Below, piece by piece: positions 44,404 to 53,875 of a DNA stretch of 64,000 bases. This DNA comes from Amycolatopsis jejuensis (GTDB taxonomy: Bacteria > Actinomycetota > Actinomycetes > Mycobacteriales > Pseudonocardiaceae): the NCBI RefSeq assembly GCF_000717335.1, contig NZ_JNYZ01000022.1, positions 73,414 to 137,413 of the forward strand. Reading direction: 5' to 3'. Under the pieces are notes generated by a model that ran no database searches, was not told where the DNA came from, and saw nothing but the letters and a program-made list of their open reading frames with translations. A program made the translations under genes and the position numbers. Each line of letters starts with the position of its first letter. Position 1 is the first letter of the stretch.

Positions 44404-45293
44404 GATGCCCCCTCTGGCCGGGACGTCCGCGACCGTGTTCCGGCCGGTACGTACAAAGTCGGGCCGAGAAGCCGAGCGGGCCGCCGGGCGCTGGTCAGCA
44501 GGTACATCCACCAGCCAGCGACACCCAGGAGGAGCCCGATGCCAGCCAGCACAAGCTGGCCCAGCAGGGTGTTGAACGGGGTGAGGAACTCGTGGGCGAA
44601 GACCACCAGCCCGGCGAGCAAGGCCGCCGTGATGCTGAGGATCGCGCGGACATCCGTGCGAGGCTTCGCGCGGTCAGCTTCGATATCGCGACGGGCCACG
44701 ACTTCCCGTTCGAGAGCGGTGGCGGTAGCGTCGAGAATGTCGACAAGTCCGCGTCCACCAGCGCGAGCGCGCAGGATCAGGGTCAGCACCACCTCGTCGG
44801 CAGCTTCGTCCCCCACGTCTTCCGCGAATGCGCGCAGAGCTGGCTCCAAGCCCCTGGTGCGCACCCGGGTTGCCAAGGCCTCGATCTTGGTAGCCAAGGG
44901 TGCTGGCGCGGTGCGCGCCGAGCTGGTGATCGCTTGCTCCAGCCCGCCAGCACCGGAAGCGAGCACATCGGCCAGCCGGCGTACCCAGCTCGCCAAGGCA
45001 TCCAGACGCGTGATCAGCCGCTGCGCGTCGCGTCCGCGAACCAGGATCGGTACTCCAATCACCGCACCCGCGGTCAGCATCGCCGCTACCGGCCAGCCGG
45101 TGACCCACCACACCGCCGCCGCTGCGACGAACGCAACCAACGTCCGCCGCAGCGACATCCGCGCAGCCAGGCGTTGCCAGTTCCGCCGCCGACGTTCCGG
45201 GGCTTTGGTCGGGGGTGGCAGAAACGCCGCACTGGCGCAGGCGAGGGCTACAACCACGCCGACGCCGATCACTCCCGCCCACAAGCTGGTCAT
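44400..45293 (-). CDS. tadB: TadB-like inner-membrane protein (T2SSF domain)
   Basis: A 297-residue protein from ATG 45293. Helices at residues 5-25 and about 50-85; a T2SSF domain with RLDALASWVRRLADVLASGA, EDVGDEAADEVVLTLILRAR and GRGLVDILDATATALEREVV; two C-terminal helices. Platform protein of the Tad machine. Overlaps tadA (upstream) and tadC (downstream) by 4 bases each. Confidence 0.88.
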   Translation of the reverse strand: MTSLWAGVIGVGVVVALACASAAFLPPPTKAPERRRRNWQRLAARMSLRRTLVAFVAAAAVWWVTGWPVAAMLTAGAVIGVPILVRGRDAQRLITRLDALASWVRRLADVLASGAGGLEQAITSSARTAPAPLATKIEALATRVRTRGLEPALRAFAEDVGDEAADEVVLTLILRARAGGRGLVDILDATATALEREVVARRDIEADRAKPRTDVRAILSITAALLAGLVVFAHEFLTPFNTLLGQLVLAGIGLLLGVAGWWMYLLTSARRPARLLGPTLYVPAGTRSRTSRPEGAS

Positions 45294-46729
45294 CGCACTC
45301 TCCCGTCCGGAAACGCAACAAGCTGCGGCGGCGTGGTGCCGAGGAGACGGCGGTCGAAACCGTGGCGCTCCAACCGTTGCAGCAGGTCCAGGCCCGGGGG
45401 ATACGCGACCGTCGCCCGTCCGTCCGGACCGGGTGCGAACAACCGCGTGACGTCCGGTCGTCCGGAGTCTCCGACCGGCCCGACTTCCAACACCTCGGAG
45501 ACACATCGGGTACGGCGTCGTCCCGACGAAAAGTCGTAGTCCGTACGAATGACATGGACAACGAGATCGACGGCGGAGGCGGTCCACTGGTGCGCGGCCT
45601 CGATCGCCAGCGGTGGTGTTGCCAGCTGTCCCAATGCACTGATCCGGTCGAACACCGCGGTCGCGCTCGTGGCGTGGAGGGTGCACATACCGCCCGCGGC
45701 GCCATTCCCGAGCGCGCGCAACATTGCGGTGACTTCGCCGCCGCGGACTTCCCCGACGATCACCCGGCTCGGCGAGTGCCGGAGTGTTTGCGTGAGAAGG
45801 TCGTCCAGGGAGATCTGCCCGATCCCTTCCGAGTTGGCCGGTCGCGCTTCCAGCGGCGTGACCAGCGGCCGGGAACCGAGGTGCAAGCCGAGTTCGTACT
45901 CCTCCTCGACGGTCACGACATGTTCGGAATCCGGAATCTCGCGGCACAGTGCCCGCAGCAGCGTGGTCTTCCCGGCAGCCGGGCCGCCGGAGACGATCAT
46001 GTTGCAACCCGCGCGCACCGCAGATCGAAGAAGCGACACGAGCAACGGATCGAGCGTGCCGTTCGCGACGAGATCGTCCATGCCGACGTCGACCAGGCGG
46101 TGCCGGCGAATCGCGACCCGCGGCCGGTCGGATACCTCCATCACGGCCGCCACCCGGGCACCCAGCGGACCACCTGCGCTGATACGGAGGTTTCCCAATG
46201 GACGGCCGGCATTGAGCTCGCGAGAGGTTTGCCCTTGCCGGGCGAACATCGCAGCCAGCATCTCGACCAGCTCGGCATCGGTGTCGGCGACCGGATGCGG
46301 CCACTGCTCGATGGTGCCGTCCGCGAGTTCCAGCAGAACGTGGTCGCAGCCGTGCACGTGGATGTTCTCCACGTCCTCGCGTTCCAGTAGTTCCTCGAGC
46401 GTGCCCAGCCCGGACAACGCGGCCACCACCGCCCGGATCAGCTGGCGTTCGACCGCAACCGACAGCGGCGCCTGACCGGCATGCGCGCGGCGCCGCACCC
46501 AGCCGGCGACCTCGTCCGCGACGTACGCCCGAATCCGTGTCTGCTGTTCGTCGGCTGACAACGGCGTCTCCAGCCGTGTTTCGCCGGCGGCCGTGCGCTC
46601 CAACCGGGCTGCCACAGCCTCCCTGATCTCCCGCACCACCTCCGCCGTCGGCTGCTGTGAAGTGACCATCGTGACCGGATAGTTGGCGGGATCATCCGGA
46701 GCGAGGTATCCGTGGCGCGGCACTGTCAT
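45290..46729 (-). CDS. tadA: TadA/CpaF secretion ATPase
   Basis: A 479-residue ATPase. Walker A is GGPAAGKTTLL (about 250), with VTVEEEYELGLH (Asp-box region), SRVIVGEVRGGEV (Walker B/Glu) and MCTLHATSA (His box), all in CpaF order. It hydrolyses ATP in the cytoplasm to drive pilus assembly. The first 100 residues are a helical N-terminal domain with an unusually long leader. Overlaps the TadZ-like gene by 4 bases. Confidence 0.92.
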   Translation of the reverse strand: MTVPRHGYLAPDDPANYPVTMVTSQQPTAEVVREIREAVAARLERTAAGETRLETPLSADEQQTRIRAYVADEVAGWVRRRAHAGQAPLSVAVERQLIRAVVAALSGLGTLEELLEREDVENIHVHGCDHVLLELADGTIEQWPHPVADTDAELVEMLAAMFARQGQTSRELNAGRPLGNLRISAGGPLGARVAAVMEVSDRPRVAIRRHRLVDVGMDDLVANGTLDPLLVSLLRSAVRAGCNMIVSGGPAAGKTTLLRALCREIPDSEHVVTVEEEYELGLHLGSRPLVTPLEARPANSEGIGQISLDDLLTQTLRHSPSRVIVGEVRGGEVTAMLRALGNGAAGGMCTLHATSATAVFDRISALGQLATPPLAIEAAHQWTASAVDLVVHVIRTDYDFSSGRRRTRCVSEVLEVGPVGDSGRPDVTRLFAPGPDGRATVAYPPGLDLLQRLERHGFDRRLLGTTPPQLVAFPDGRVR

Positions 46730-47544
46730 CGCGTGCTCCCGGCAAGTAGATGTGGTCCTCGGTTCGTGACCTGAGGATCAGCCGGTTGGCGGTGATAGGT
46801 GGAATGCAGCTGACGCGCAGCACGGTAGGTGCTGTGCAGCAACGGAGAACGACGCGGAAGCGCACCGCCATCCCGGCCGCCGGACAGCACGTCGGCAGTC
46901 CTCGCGTCCTCCGGAACGGCGAAAGCAACCTCCCGGCACAACGCGGCGCGCACGTCGTGGGTCCCGGCCGGGGTGGTGGCACACACCGCCAACTTCATCC
47001 GGTGCGGAGCGACCCGTTCGGCAAGAGCAGCCAGCACCGCACGTGCTGCCAGGACATGCCGCTGCGTAGGCCGGACCGCGACCAGCACCAGGTCTGCCGC
47101 CAGCAGCAAGGGCCACGGCGTCACCGCGCCGAAACGACCTGCGTCAACCAGCGTGTCGGCCGGATACCCGGTCGCGGTCTTGAATGCCGCCAACGCCACC
47201 GTCAACCGCGCCCACCCTGCCGCGCTGACCGCGGCGTGCTGGCCTGGCGCAGTGAACCCAGCCAGTAGTCCGACGTGCCGGACCGGCGGCACCGCCTGTA
47301 CGTGCTCGCCCAGTGTGGCCGGGTCCCCGGCGGAGGCGTGCCGAGTTGCAGTCGCGTGGGACAAAACCCCGAGGTCGGTACGAATCCGCCCGGCTACCAC
47401 CCACTGCCCCAGCCAGCCCGGTGCCACGTCTCCCCCGTCCGGGTCGCAATCAGCCAGCAGTACCGGCGCCGGCCACGTGGCCGCCAGCGCGGCCAGGGTC
47501 GTGGTCGCGCCCGGCGCACCTTTCCCCGAGATGATCGTGATCAT
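46726..47544 (-). CDS. TadZ/CpaE-like ParA-type ATPase
   Basis: A 272-residue protein from ATG 47544 (MITIISGKGAPGATTTLAAL). GKGAPGATT is the deviant Walker A of MinD/ParA proteins, with DCDPDGGDVAPGW next; the signature Lys is replaced, as often in TadZ. The usual VLVAVRPT segment is at about 160. In Tad systems this protein places the machine at its cell site. The C-terminal 50 residues are His/Pro/Arg-rich and probably disordered. Confidence 0.82.
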   Translation of the reverse strand: MITIISGKGAPGATTTLAALAATWPAPVLLADCDPDGGDVAPGWLGQWVVAGRIRTDLGVLSHATATRHASAGDPATLGEHVQAVPPVRHVGLLAGFTAPGQHAAVSAAGWARLTVALAAFKTATGYPADTLVDAGRFGAVTPWPLLLAADLVLVAVRPTQRHVLAARAVLAALAERVAPHRMKLAVCATTPAGTHDVRAALCREVAFAVPEDARTADVLSGGRDGGALPRRSPLLHSTYRAARQLHSTYHRQPADPQVTNRGPHLLAGSTR

Positions 47545-47585
47545 TGCCAACGTCCTCACCGTCCACATGCGACACTCGATGCTTC

Positions 47586-48278
47586 CTAAGCGCCCGGTCC
47601 GAGTTGGACCACGACGACCTGACCCCCTGCCGCGCTGACCGCGGCGGGCGAAGCGTCCACGCCGATGACGACGTCGACCGTGACCGCACCACCCGAATCC
47701 GGCTGGCCGACACCAACGACCCGCGCGCGAAACGGTCCGGCCGAACTGTCCGGCAGCTGCCCGGAACCTGTTCCGGGGTCGCTCTTGACCGGGCTGACCT
47801 GCACCAGATCGCCCGGCGCAAGGCCGCGGGCGGGCAAATGGCCCGGCTTCACCAGCAACCCCAGCAGTCGCTCTCCCGGCCCAGGGATCGGCCGCGGATC
47901 GAGCTGGCCGGGCGCGAGCACCGTTCCCGCGGGCAACGTCGATCGCGCGAATTGGCCGACGATCCGGATCCGGTCGCCCGCTGGGATGGAAGCCACCGGC
48001 TGGCCCGGAACTTCCTTCGCCACAGCAAGATCGGTGTCACGAATCGGCTGGCCCCAACTCACCTCACGGGCCAACACCAGCACGTCGACACGGTGATCTT
48101 GGCTCGTGATCAATGCGTCGTTCCCATACGCGGCAACCGCAGCCAGCACAACCGCAATAGCCAGCAGCCACCAGCGTCGCCGCCGCGGCATCCGCGGGAC
48201 CTCGTCCACGTCGCCCGGATCGTCTGCCACCGCGCCGACACCGCGTGGCGGCCGGGAAAAAGACAAAGCAGTACCCAT
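47586..48278 (-). CDS. SAF-domain (CpaB/RcpC-like) protein
   Basis: A 230-residue protein from ATG 48278 with a GAGGAAG site. One membrane helix near residues 40-58 (WWLLAIAVVLAAVAAYGND) and an SAF domain (VLVLAREVSWGQPIRDTDLA, IPAGDRIRIVGQFARSTLPA, LPARGLAPGDLVQVSPV). CpaB/RcpC proteins form part of the outer assembly in Gram-negatives; in actinomycetes the domain is thought to work at the cell surface. Consistent place in the Tad operon. Confidence 0.8.
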   Translation of the reverse strand: MGTALSFSRPPRGVGAVADDPGDVDEVPRMPRRRRWWLLAIAVVLAAVAAYGNDALITSQDHRVDVLVLAREVSWGQPIRDTDLAVAKEVPGQPVASIPAGDRIRIVGQFARSTLPAGTVLAPGQLDPRPIPGPGERLLGLLVKPGHLPARGLAPGDLVQVSPVKSDPGTGSGQLPDSSAGPFRARVVGVGQPDSGGAVTVDVVIGVDASPAAVSAAGGQVVVVQLGPGA

Positions 48279-48341
48279 CGGGGCACTTCCTCCCCAATTC
48301 AGCAAAACGATTTCTGTTATTCGTGCAATCGGAAACGCGCG

Positions 48342-49289
48342 TCAGGTCGCGCGTAGCGCCTGGACCTCGGCGACCGCGAAGGTATCCGACGCCCGCGAGA
48401 GCATCTGGGGGAAGTCGCCGCCGACTGCGGACGTCCCATCCCACCCGGTCCAACTCACCGACCATGCGATGGCCCACTCGGCGCGGACTCGATCACCCGG
48501 CAACCCGATGGAGGACCGCTGGTAGACGAAGCCGCAGTCCGGACTGGCCGCATGAAGGCCGAACGATCGGCTGTACGGGGTTCCCGGCCCGGCGCACGAG
48601 GCTGCACCGCCGTTGCCGGAGGTGAAGGTCATCCCTGTCGGCACCGCTCGGACCTCCGCCCACACCGGCCCCACCTGCACGCGCTTCGACGTCGGCGCCC
48701 ACGCCCGGCGGTCGGTCCAGATCCAGGTGTGCTCGCCCACGATCGTGGCATCCTGCCCGTCCGGCAGCCGCACGTCCGGAGAATGCCGCGGAACCGGCAA
48801 CGACAACCTCAGCTGCTCGAACGCTTGCGCAGCCAACTCCGCCGGTGACGGCAACCGAGGCGCCGCAGCAGGTGCATCCGGAGCCTTCGGATCGGCCGAC
48901 AACGGCGGCAAGCACCTAACCCCGAACGCGCTCCCGGCCGGACCGTTGCCCCGTGGACCACCACCCGCTCCGAATCCGCCCATGAAGCAGCCAGGAGGCA
49001 GTCCGGTCGCTGAATCGGCGGGTCCACCAGTGTTAGCGCCGGCCTGCTGGTGTGGTCCAGAGCCGGAAGGCTGCGGGCCATGCCGGATCGGGGCTTCGCC
49101 CTGGGACTCCAGCACTCGCATGTCCACCCCCGGCGGTGCATAGATGCCGCGAGGGTCGACCGGAGTCACGATGACCTGGCCGTCGTCGTTCGAGTTATCA
49201 GCCGACGCTCGCCCGTCAAACGCAACAAGCAACCCCCCGGTCGATACGACGCAAGCCGTTGCTGCGGCGAGGCGGATTGGACGTCGCAT
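48342..49289 (-). CDS. Exported unknown protein of the Tad operon
   Basis: A 315-residue protein with a signal peptide (MRRPIRLAAATACVVSTGGL ... ASA). A Pro/Gly-rich spacer (about residues 50-130) leads to a Trp-rich C-terminal domain (EHTWIWTDRRAWAPTSKRVQ, WAIAWSVSWTGWDGTSAVGG). No family recognised. Shares one base with the lipoprotein gene. Probably a surface accessory factor of the pilus. Confidence 0.7.
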   Translation of the reverse strand: MRRPIRLAAATACVVSTGGLLVAFDGRASADNSNDDGQVIVTPVDPRGIYAPPGVDMRVLESQGEAPIRHGPQPSGSGPHQQAGANTGGPADSATGLPPGCFMGGFGAGGGPRGNGPAGSAFGVRCLPPLSADPKAPDAPAAAPRLPSPAELAAQAFEQLRLSLPVPRHSPDVRLPDGQDATIVGEHTWIWTDRRAWAPTSKRVQVGPVWAEVRAVPTGMTFTSGNGGAASCAGPGTPYSRSFGLHAASPDCGFVYQRSSIGLPGDRVRAEWAIAWSVSWTGWDGTSAVGGDFPQMLSRASDTFAVAEVQALRAT

Positions 49290-49840
49290 CAGCACGCACC
49301 ACCCGGGAACTCGATCCGCGAGACCTTCCACTTCCCGTCAGCTGCATCCCGGATCAGCGCGGCGCGTACCGGCATCCTCGCGACCCCGACGGTCTTCTTC
49401 GCACCGGTCCGAGCGTCAGCCTGGCCCGTATGCGAACCGTCCTGGCAGTCCACCACGTTTGCCGTCGAACCCGACACTTCAACCGACGAAATCCGTACCG
49501 CAACCTCGCCGTACGTGGCGATTCCCGCAGCCTTCTGCCGCTGCATCGCGTCCACCATCGTCGACAACTGCGGCTCCGCGGCAATCCCTGCCAGCGCCCT
49601 CCGCCAGGAACTCTCAGGCCGCTCGACGGCGTCCACCGAACGCGGCCAGAACTGCGTGTAAGCGGTCACCACCGCCTGCCGCTCATCGACGCTCGAGGAC
49701 GTCGAGCTCGGCGGAGACGGAGCCGAGAGGTTCGGCGAGGAGGGCGGAGACGACGTGTTTCCGCCGCTACAGCCCATCAGCGCGCCGGCCGCCAGTACCC
49801 CCGTCAGCGTGCCGACCCGGATCCACCTCGTCACCATCAC
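49289..49840 (-). CDS. Lipoprotein of the Tad operon
   Basis: A 183-residue protein with a lipobox: GVLAAGALMGCSGG puts the lipidated Cys at residue 24. A Ser/Pro-rich spacer is followed by a cystatin-like alpha/beta fold (AVVTAYTQFWPRSVDAVERP, IAAEPQLSTMVDAMQRQKAA, VVDCQDGSHTG, WKVSRIEFPGGAC). Likely anchored outside the membrane. Function unknown; its place next to the prepilin peptidase links it to pilus assembly. Confidence 0.75.
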   Translation of the reverse strand: MMVTRWIRVGTLTGVLAAGALMGCSGGNTSSPPSSPNLSAPSPPSSTSSSVDERQAVVTAYTQFWPRSVDAVERPESSWRRALAGIAAEPQLSTMVDAMQRQKAAGIATYGEVAVRISSVEVSGSTANVVDCQDGSHTGQADARTGAKKTVGVARMPVRAALIRDAADGKWKVSRIEFPGGAC

Positions 49841-49883
49841 GGTTCTCTCCCCGTCCCCGATGCGATCTCATCCAACATGCCGG

Positions 49884-50525
49884 TCACGTCACCAGCACAC
49901 TGGCCAATGCCCCGACAAGCAACGACGGACCAGCCGGAAAGCTCGATTTCATCCTTCGGGACCACACAGCCACTGCGACTCCTACGAGAGCCGTGAGCCC
50001 GCCTGCGATCAGCAGCCCACGTAGCAGCCCGTCCCAGCCGAACCACCCGAGGAGCAGCGCGAGTGCCCCATACAGTGCACTGTCGCCGCCGCCCGTGTGC
50101 TCGGGGGCCAACATCTGCACGGCGATCGCCGACGTCAGCACCAAGAGGGCGGCGATGCAGGCGAAACCAAGCCGAGACCAGTTGCCGTCGACTAAAGCTG
50201 CCGCTAGGAAGATCACGGCGTCGCCGCCGCACAGTGCCGCAACGAGAAGAAACGGAAGCCTCCGGCATCGCAAGTCGGTGAGCGTCAGGCCGCACCCCAG
50301 CGCGCACGCCCAGCACCAGGCCAGCCAAGCCGGCGATTCTCCCAGCCGAAGGGATGCGACCCAGGACAAAGCTGCCGTGATCGCCGACATCGACACCGCT
50401 GCGGCGAGACGCGCTCGCGGTGAAATCACCAGGGGTGTGCCCACCGCTCGCTCCGCTGCGACAAGCACCAAAGGCCCAGCTACCACGCTTCCCGCAGCCA
50501 CGGCGTAGACCAAGCTCGAGGCCAT
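49884..50525 (-). CDS. A24-type prepilin peptidase (TadV/CpaA-like)
   Basis: A 213-residue protein from ATG 50525 (GGGAGG 8 bases upstream). About six membrane helices. The two catalytic Asp are visible in LTDLRCRRLPF and HTGGGDSALYGAL, matching the D-x-(R/K)...P and GxGD motifs. It should cleave the Flp pilin leader. First gene of the 13-gene leftward Tad operon, so the operon promoter is expected at about 50530-50620. Confidence 0.82.
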   Translation of the reverse strand: MASSLVYAVAAGSVVAGPLVLVAAERAVGTPLVISPRARLAAAVSMSAITAALSWVASLRLGESPAWLAWCWACALGCGLTLTDLRCRRLPFLLVAALCGGDAVIFLAAALVDGNWSRLGFACIAALLVLTSAIAVQMLAPEHTGGGDSALYGALALLLGWFGWDGLLRGLLIAGGLTALVGVAVAVWSRRMKSSFPAGPSLLVGALASVLVT

Positions 50526-50626
50526 GGGCACCTCCCGTATTCGCAAAACTCGGGTATGCGGGCGTCACGTGCGCTGGAGACTTGACGAACCTGGACATGC
50601 CTTCCTCCCGGCAGTGGGTTTAGGTA

Positions 50627-51055
50627 TTACCGGCGCAGTGTCGACGAATCGAAGTTGTCGCCGCCCCAATACGTAAAGTTGTAGCGGCTACCGGCAGGGT
50701 GAAATTGCGGTCGACCCGTGTAGTTGTAGCCCTCGTATGTGCCGAAGGTTGCCGTACTGCGGTTCCATTGCGCACTGGCCATCTTGTCCAGCCCCTGCAT
50801 GCCAAGGTTTGGGGATCCGGTTCTGAAGTAGGCCATGATTCCACCCCCGTCATGTAAGTCGAAGAGGCAGAAGTACCCGGCCGGGCAACGATCCCAACCG
50901 CCAGCCGCATCCGCGATGACACCGCTTTCGCGACCGCTGCTGATGATTGCGTGCTGCACGCCTGCGCCTGCGTCGCGGTCGGCGGCGTGCGCTGTGCCAC
51001 CGGCCACCACCCCGGACGCAGCCAGCAGGACAGCAAACATGATCCTCCCACGCAT
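50627..51055 (-). CDS. Secreted I36-type peptidase inhibitor
   Basis: A 142-residue protein with a signal peptide (FAVLLAASGVVAGGTAHA, cleavage near residue 25). The mature part has GWDRCPAGYFCLFDLHDGGG, MAYFRTGSPNLGMQGLDKMA and ASAQWNRSTATFGTYEGYNY, the gamma-crystallin-like pattern of I36 (Streptomyces metalloproteinase inhibitor) proteins, with two Cys for a disulfide. It probably acts outside the cell. Its own unit, 100 bases upstream of the Tad operon. Confidence 0.8.
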   Translation of the reverse strand: MRGRIMFAVLLAASGVVAGGTAHAADRDAGAGVQHAIISSGRESGVIADAAGGWDRCPAGYFCLFDLHDGGGIMAYFRTGSPNLGMQGLDKMASAQWNRSTATFGTYEGYNYTGRPQFHPAGSRYNFTYWGGDNFDSSTLRR

Positions 51056-51622
51056 GATTCTCCCCCTACTTGTCGTTGAAAATTGATAAAGCTCCGCTGG
51101 AAATTCCCAGCATTCAGCAGACCGGTCGCTCAGAGAAGAGCATCCGGCAACACAAAATCTGTCAAATGTTGTCCTGATCTTGTGCCGAATCAGGAAAGTT
51201 GCGAATGATTGCCAATATCAGCGCGACGTTCTCCGCAACCGCAAGTTGGCCCACTCGGTCGAAGCCATCGATCAGGGCACTCCACTACCGGTCGGTCCCC
51301 GCAACCTGGAAACCGGCATTACCGATGAATTACGCAAACCAGACTGCCGTCGACCTGCACACACTCATCCGTAATCACCCTTAGTGATCGACAAGCGCCT
51401 TTGGAGTCCACCGTCGTGCATCCAACGGCCGCAGTGGCTGATTCGACTACGTAGAGACACAAGATCCACCTCCATTGGAGTGACCGCCGGAATCCGCCTG
51501 TTAATTGATCTTCACCGCGCTACCCTCAAGAGAGGAGGGGTAGTGCACGGGAAGGTCCTTGCCTTCACTAAGACAAGGATCGAACCTGGCACCGAGGGTG
51601 GCTAGGGGGTTTCTGTCTTCTC
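51056..51622. other. Divergent intergenic region
   Basis: About 570 bp between the inhibitor gene and the XRE-NB-ARC gene. It holds a stem TCCTTG/CAAGGA (51556-51561 with 51574-51579) just upstream of the regulator, and a purine-rich AAGAGAGGAGGGG. No gene supported. Confidence 0.4.
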
Positions 51623-53875
51623 ATGATCGGAATACAGAAGACAAGCGCGGCGGAATACGAGCGAATGCGAAGCCAATTCGCGAAGAAGCTTCATGAATTG
51701 CGCACCAATCAAGGACTTTCCCTGGCCGCGCTGGCACAGCGAGTGCACTACAGCCGAGGGCACCTCAATAACGTCGAGCACGGCACCAAGACCGCCAGCT
51801 TCGAGCTTGCCGAGGCGTGCGATAACGCACTCAGCGCGGACGGAGAACTCAAGGCCCTCATACCGAAGCAACAGTCGGCGCATCCAGAGCCTTCGACGTG
51901 TCCCGCACAGCTGCCCGCCGCAGCCGGCCGATTTGTCGGGCGCGCCGAACAACTCTCGGCCATCGAAGCGCTTGTACAAGACCGCGACAAGCTCTCGGTT
52001 GCCGTCATTCACGGCCCACCCGGGGTCGGAAAGACCACGCTTGCCCTCCATTGGGCACACCACCAGGCAGATCATTTCGAGGATGGCCAGCTGTTTGCCG
52101 ACCTCCGCGCCTACTCACGGCACCGCGATCCGGTCGAACCAGCTGAGATCCTCGAAGAATTCCTGATTTCCTTGGGGTTGTCGCCGTCGGATGTACCGGC
52201 AACGGCCGAAGAACGAGGCGCCTTGTTCCGAACAATGACACACGGGCGCCGGTTACTGATCGTTCTCGACAACGCAGTCTCATCGGAGCAGGTGCGAGCT
52301 CTTCTTCCCGGCGACACAACGAGCATGGTGCTGGTGACCACGCGGCGCGTCCTCACCGGACTATCCGTTCGACCTGGAGCCTCGCAGATCCGGCTCGATC
52401 CGTTCACGCCGACCGATTCCTTCCACCTGCTCCGCGATGTGGTCGGCGAGCGAGTCGACCAGGAGCCGGACGCTGCGCGCACCGTGCTCGACCGATGCGG
52501 GCACCTACCCCTCGCCGTGGCGATTGCTGCCGAACGCATCGCGGCACACCCGCTCAGCCTGGCCGACCTCGCCGACGACCTGGCAGAGGAGCGCAATCGG
52601 CTCGCCGCACTCGCGGTTGAGGAAGAGGACACCAGCGTACGAACGGTGATCTCGTGGTCATATCGCGCGCTCGCCGCCGACGCAGGCCGCATGTTCCGGC
52701 TTCTCGGCTTACATCCCGGCAAGGACATCAGTACCGGCGCAGCCGCTGCGCTGGCGGACCTCACCAATGCGCGCGCCGGAGAGCTTCTCCGCGCCCTGTC
52801 GACCGGGCACCTCGTAGTTGAGATTGATCGAGACCGCTTCCGGCTCCACGACCTCATCCGGGTCTACGCCACTGAACGAGCGCTCGACGAGGAACAGGCG
52901 GACGAACGCGTCGCAGCCCACGTACGTGAACTCTCGTGGTACTTGCAGACGTGCATCTCTTCGGCGCGAGCCCTTGCGCCTTACCGCGAACCCGCCGCTG
53001 CGGATGAGGCACTCGACTACACCGCAGCGTTCCAGTGGAGCGAGTTCGAGCTTCGGAACTTCCCGGCCATCATCGCGTCCGCCCTCCGCAATGATCACGT
53101 CGAACATGCCTGGCAGATCTCGCAGGCACTTTTCCCGTTCCTCCATTTGCGCAAGCCGTGGACCGCCTGGGATCGCATTTACCAGCTCGGCCTCGAAGCC
53201 GCGCGCGAGGCCCGCAACCCCAGCGCTCAAGCCGAAATGCTCACCGGACTCGGCCTGGTCCGCTTGGGTTTGGGCACCTACGACGAGGGCCTCGACTACT
53301 TTCAGCATGCGCTGGACGTCCTCCAGAACCACGACGACGCCGCCGGGACTGCCTGGTGCCACGTCGGTATCGGGCTCGCCTACGCAGGGGCGGGCAGCCG
53401 CACCGAGGCCAGGGAATCATTCGAGCGGGCCCTAGCAATTCAGCAGGCGCAAGGTGACCAGCACGGTGAATCCGTCACCCTCATGCACCTCGCCGAAGTG
53501 TGTGGCGAAGAAGAGCATCATGACGACGCAATTCAGTACGCCGTCCGCGCGCAGTTGCTATGCCGCACCGTCGGGGACCAATACGGAGAGGGTCTGGCTC
53601 TTCACCAGCTAGGCAAGGCCAACTTCGCGAGCGGGAAGCTTGAGGCCGCGGCGCGCTACCTGGAGGATGCACTCGCGACGCAACGAAGTGCACGGGACAA
53701 CAAGGGAGAAGCTGACACGCTCGTGCTACTGAGCGAAGTGCTGACCGCCGTTGGTGACCACGCCACTGCGCGTGAACATCTTCACCAGGCAGCGACGATC
53801 CTGGGCCGACGTGGAGAACCGGCCGAAGCCGAAGTCCGTGCGCGCCTTGACGACCTCGACGCTGGGAGGCAGTGA
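51623..53875 (+). CDS. XRE / NB-ARC / TPR regulator
   Basis: A 750-residue protein. Residues 14-75 are an XRE HTH (LRTNQGLSLAALAQRVHYSR, GHLNNVEHGTKTASFELAEA). An NB-ARC ATPase follows with GRAEQL, P-loop GPPGVGKTTLALHWA (about 131), RRLLIVLDNA (Walker B) and GHLPLAVAIAAERIA. The C-terminal 350 residues are TPR repeats (ARESFERALAIQQAQGDQHG, AARYLEDALATQRSARDNKG). This is the STAND-type switch common in actinomycetes for controlling neighbouring metabolic genes. The oxidoreductase gene begins directly after its stop, so the two are one unit and functionally linked. Confidence 0.9.
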   Translation: MIGIQKTSAAEYERMRSQFAKKLHELRTNQGLSLAALAQRVHYSRGHLNNVEHGTKTASFELAEACDNALSADGELKALIPKQQSAHPEPSTCPAQLPAAAGRFVGRAEQLSAIEALVQDRDKLSVAVIHGPPGVGKTTLALHWAHHQADHFEDGQLFADLRAYSRHRDPVEPAEILEEFLISLGLSPSDVPATAEERGALFRTMTHGRRLLIVLDNAVSSEQVRALLPGDTTSMVLVTTRRVLTGLSVRPGASQIRLDPFTPTDSFHLLRDVVGERVDQEPDAARTVLDRCGHLPLAVAIAAERIAAHPLSLADLADDLAEERNRLAALAVEEEDTSVRTVISWSYRALAADAGRMFRLLGLHPGKDISTGAAAALADLTNARAGELLRALSTGHLVVEIDRDRFRLHDLIRVYATERALDEEQADERVAAHVRELSWYLQTCISSARALAPYREPAAADEALDYTAAFQWSEFELRNFPAIIASALRNDHVEHAWQISQALFPFLHLRKPWTAWDRIYQLGLEAAREARNPSAQAEMLTGLGLVRLGLGTYDEGLDYFQHALDVLQNHDDAAGTAWCHVGIGLAYAGAGSRTEARESFERALAIQQAQGDQHGESVTLMHLAEVCGEEEHHDDAIQYAVRAQLLCRTVGDQYGEGLALHQLGKANFASGKLEAAARYLEDALATQRSARDNKGEADTLVLLSEVLTAVGDHATAREHLHQAATILGRRGEPAEAEVRARLDDLDAGRQ

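Noticed and set aside
43780..45450. Plus-strand open frame of 556 codons
   Set aside because: Antisense of tadB and tadC; Arg/Ser/Ala-rich shadow without features.
51570..51600. tRNA-like GATCGAACC motif upstream of the NB-ARC gene
   Set aside because: The T-stem is only about three base pairs and no other tRNA part is present.
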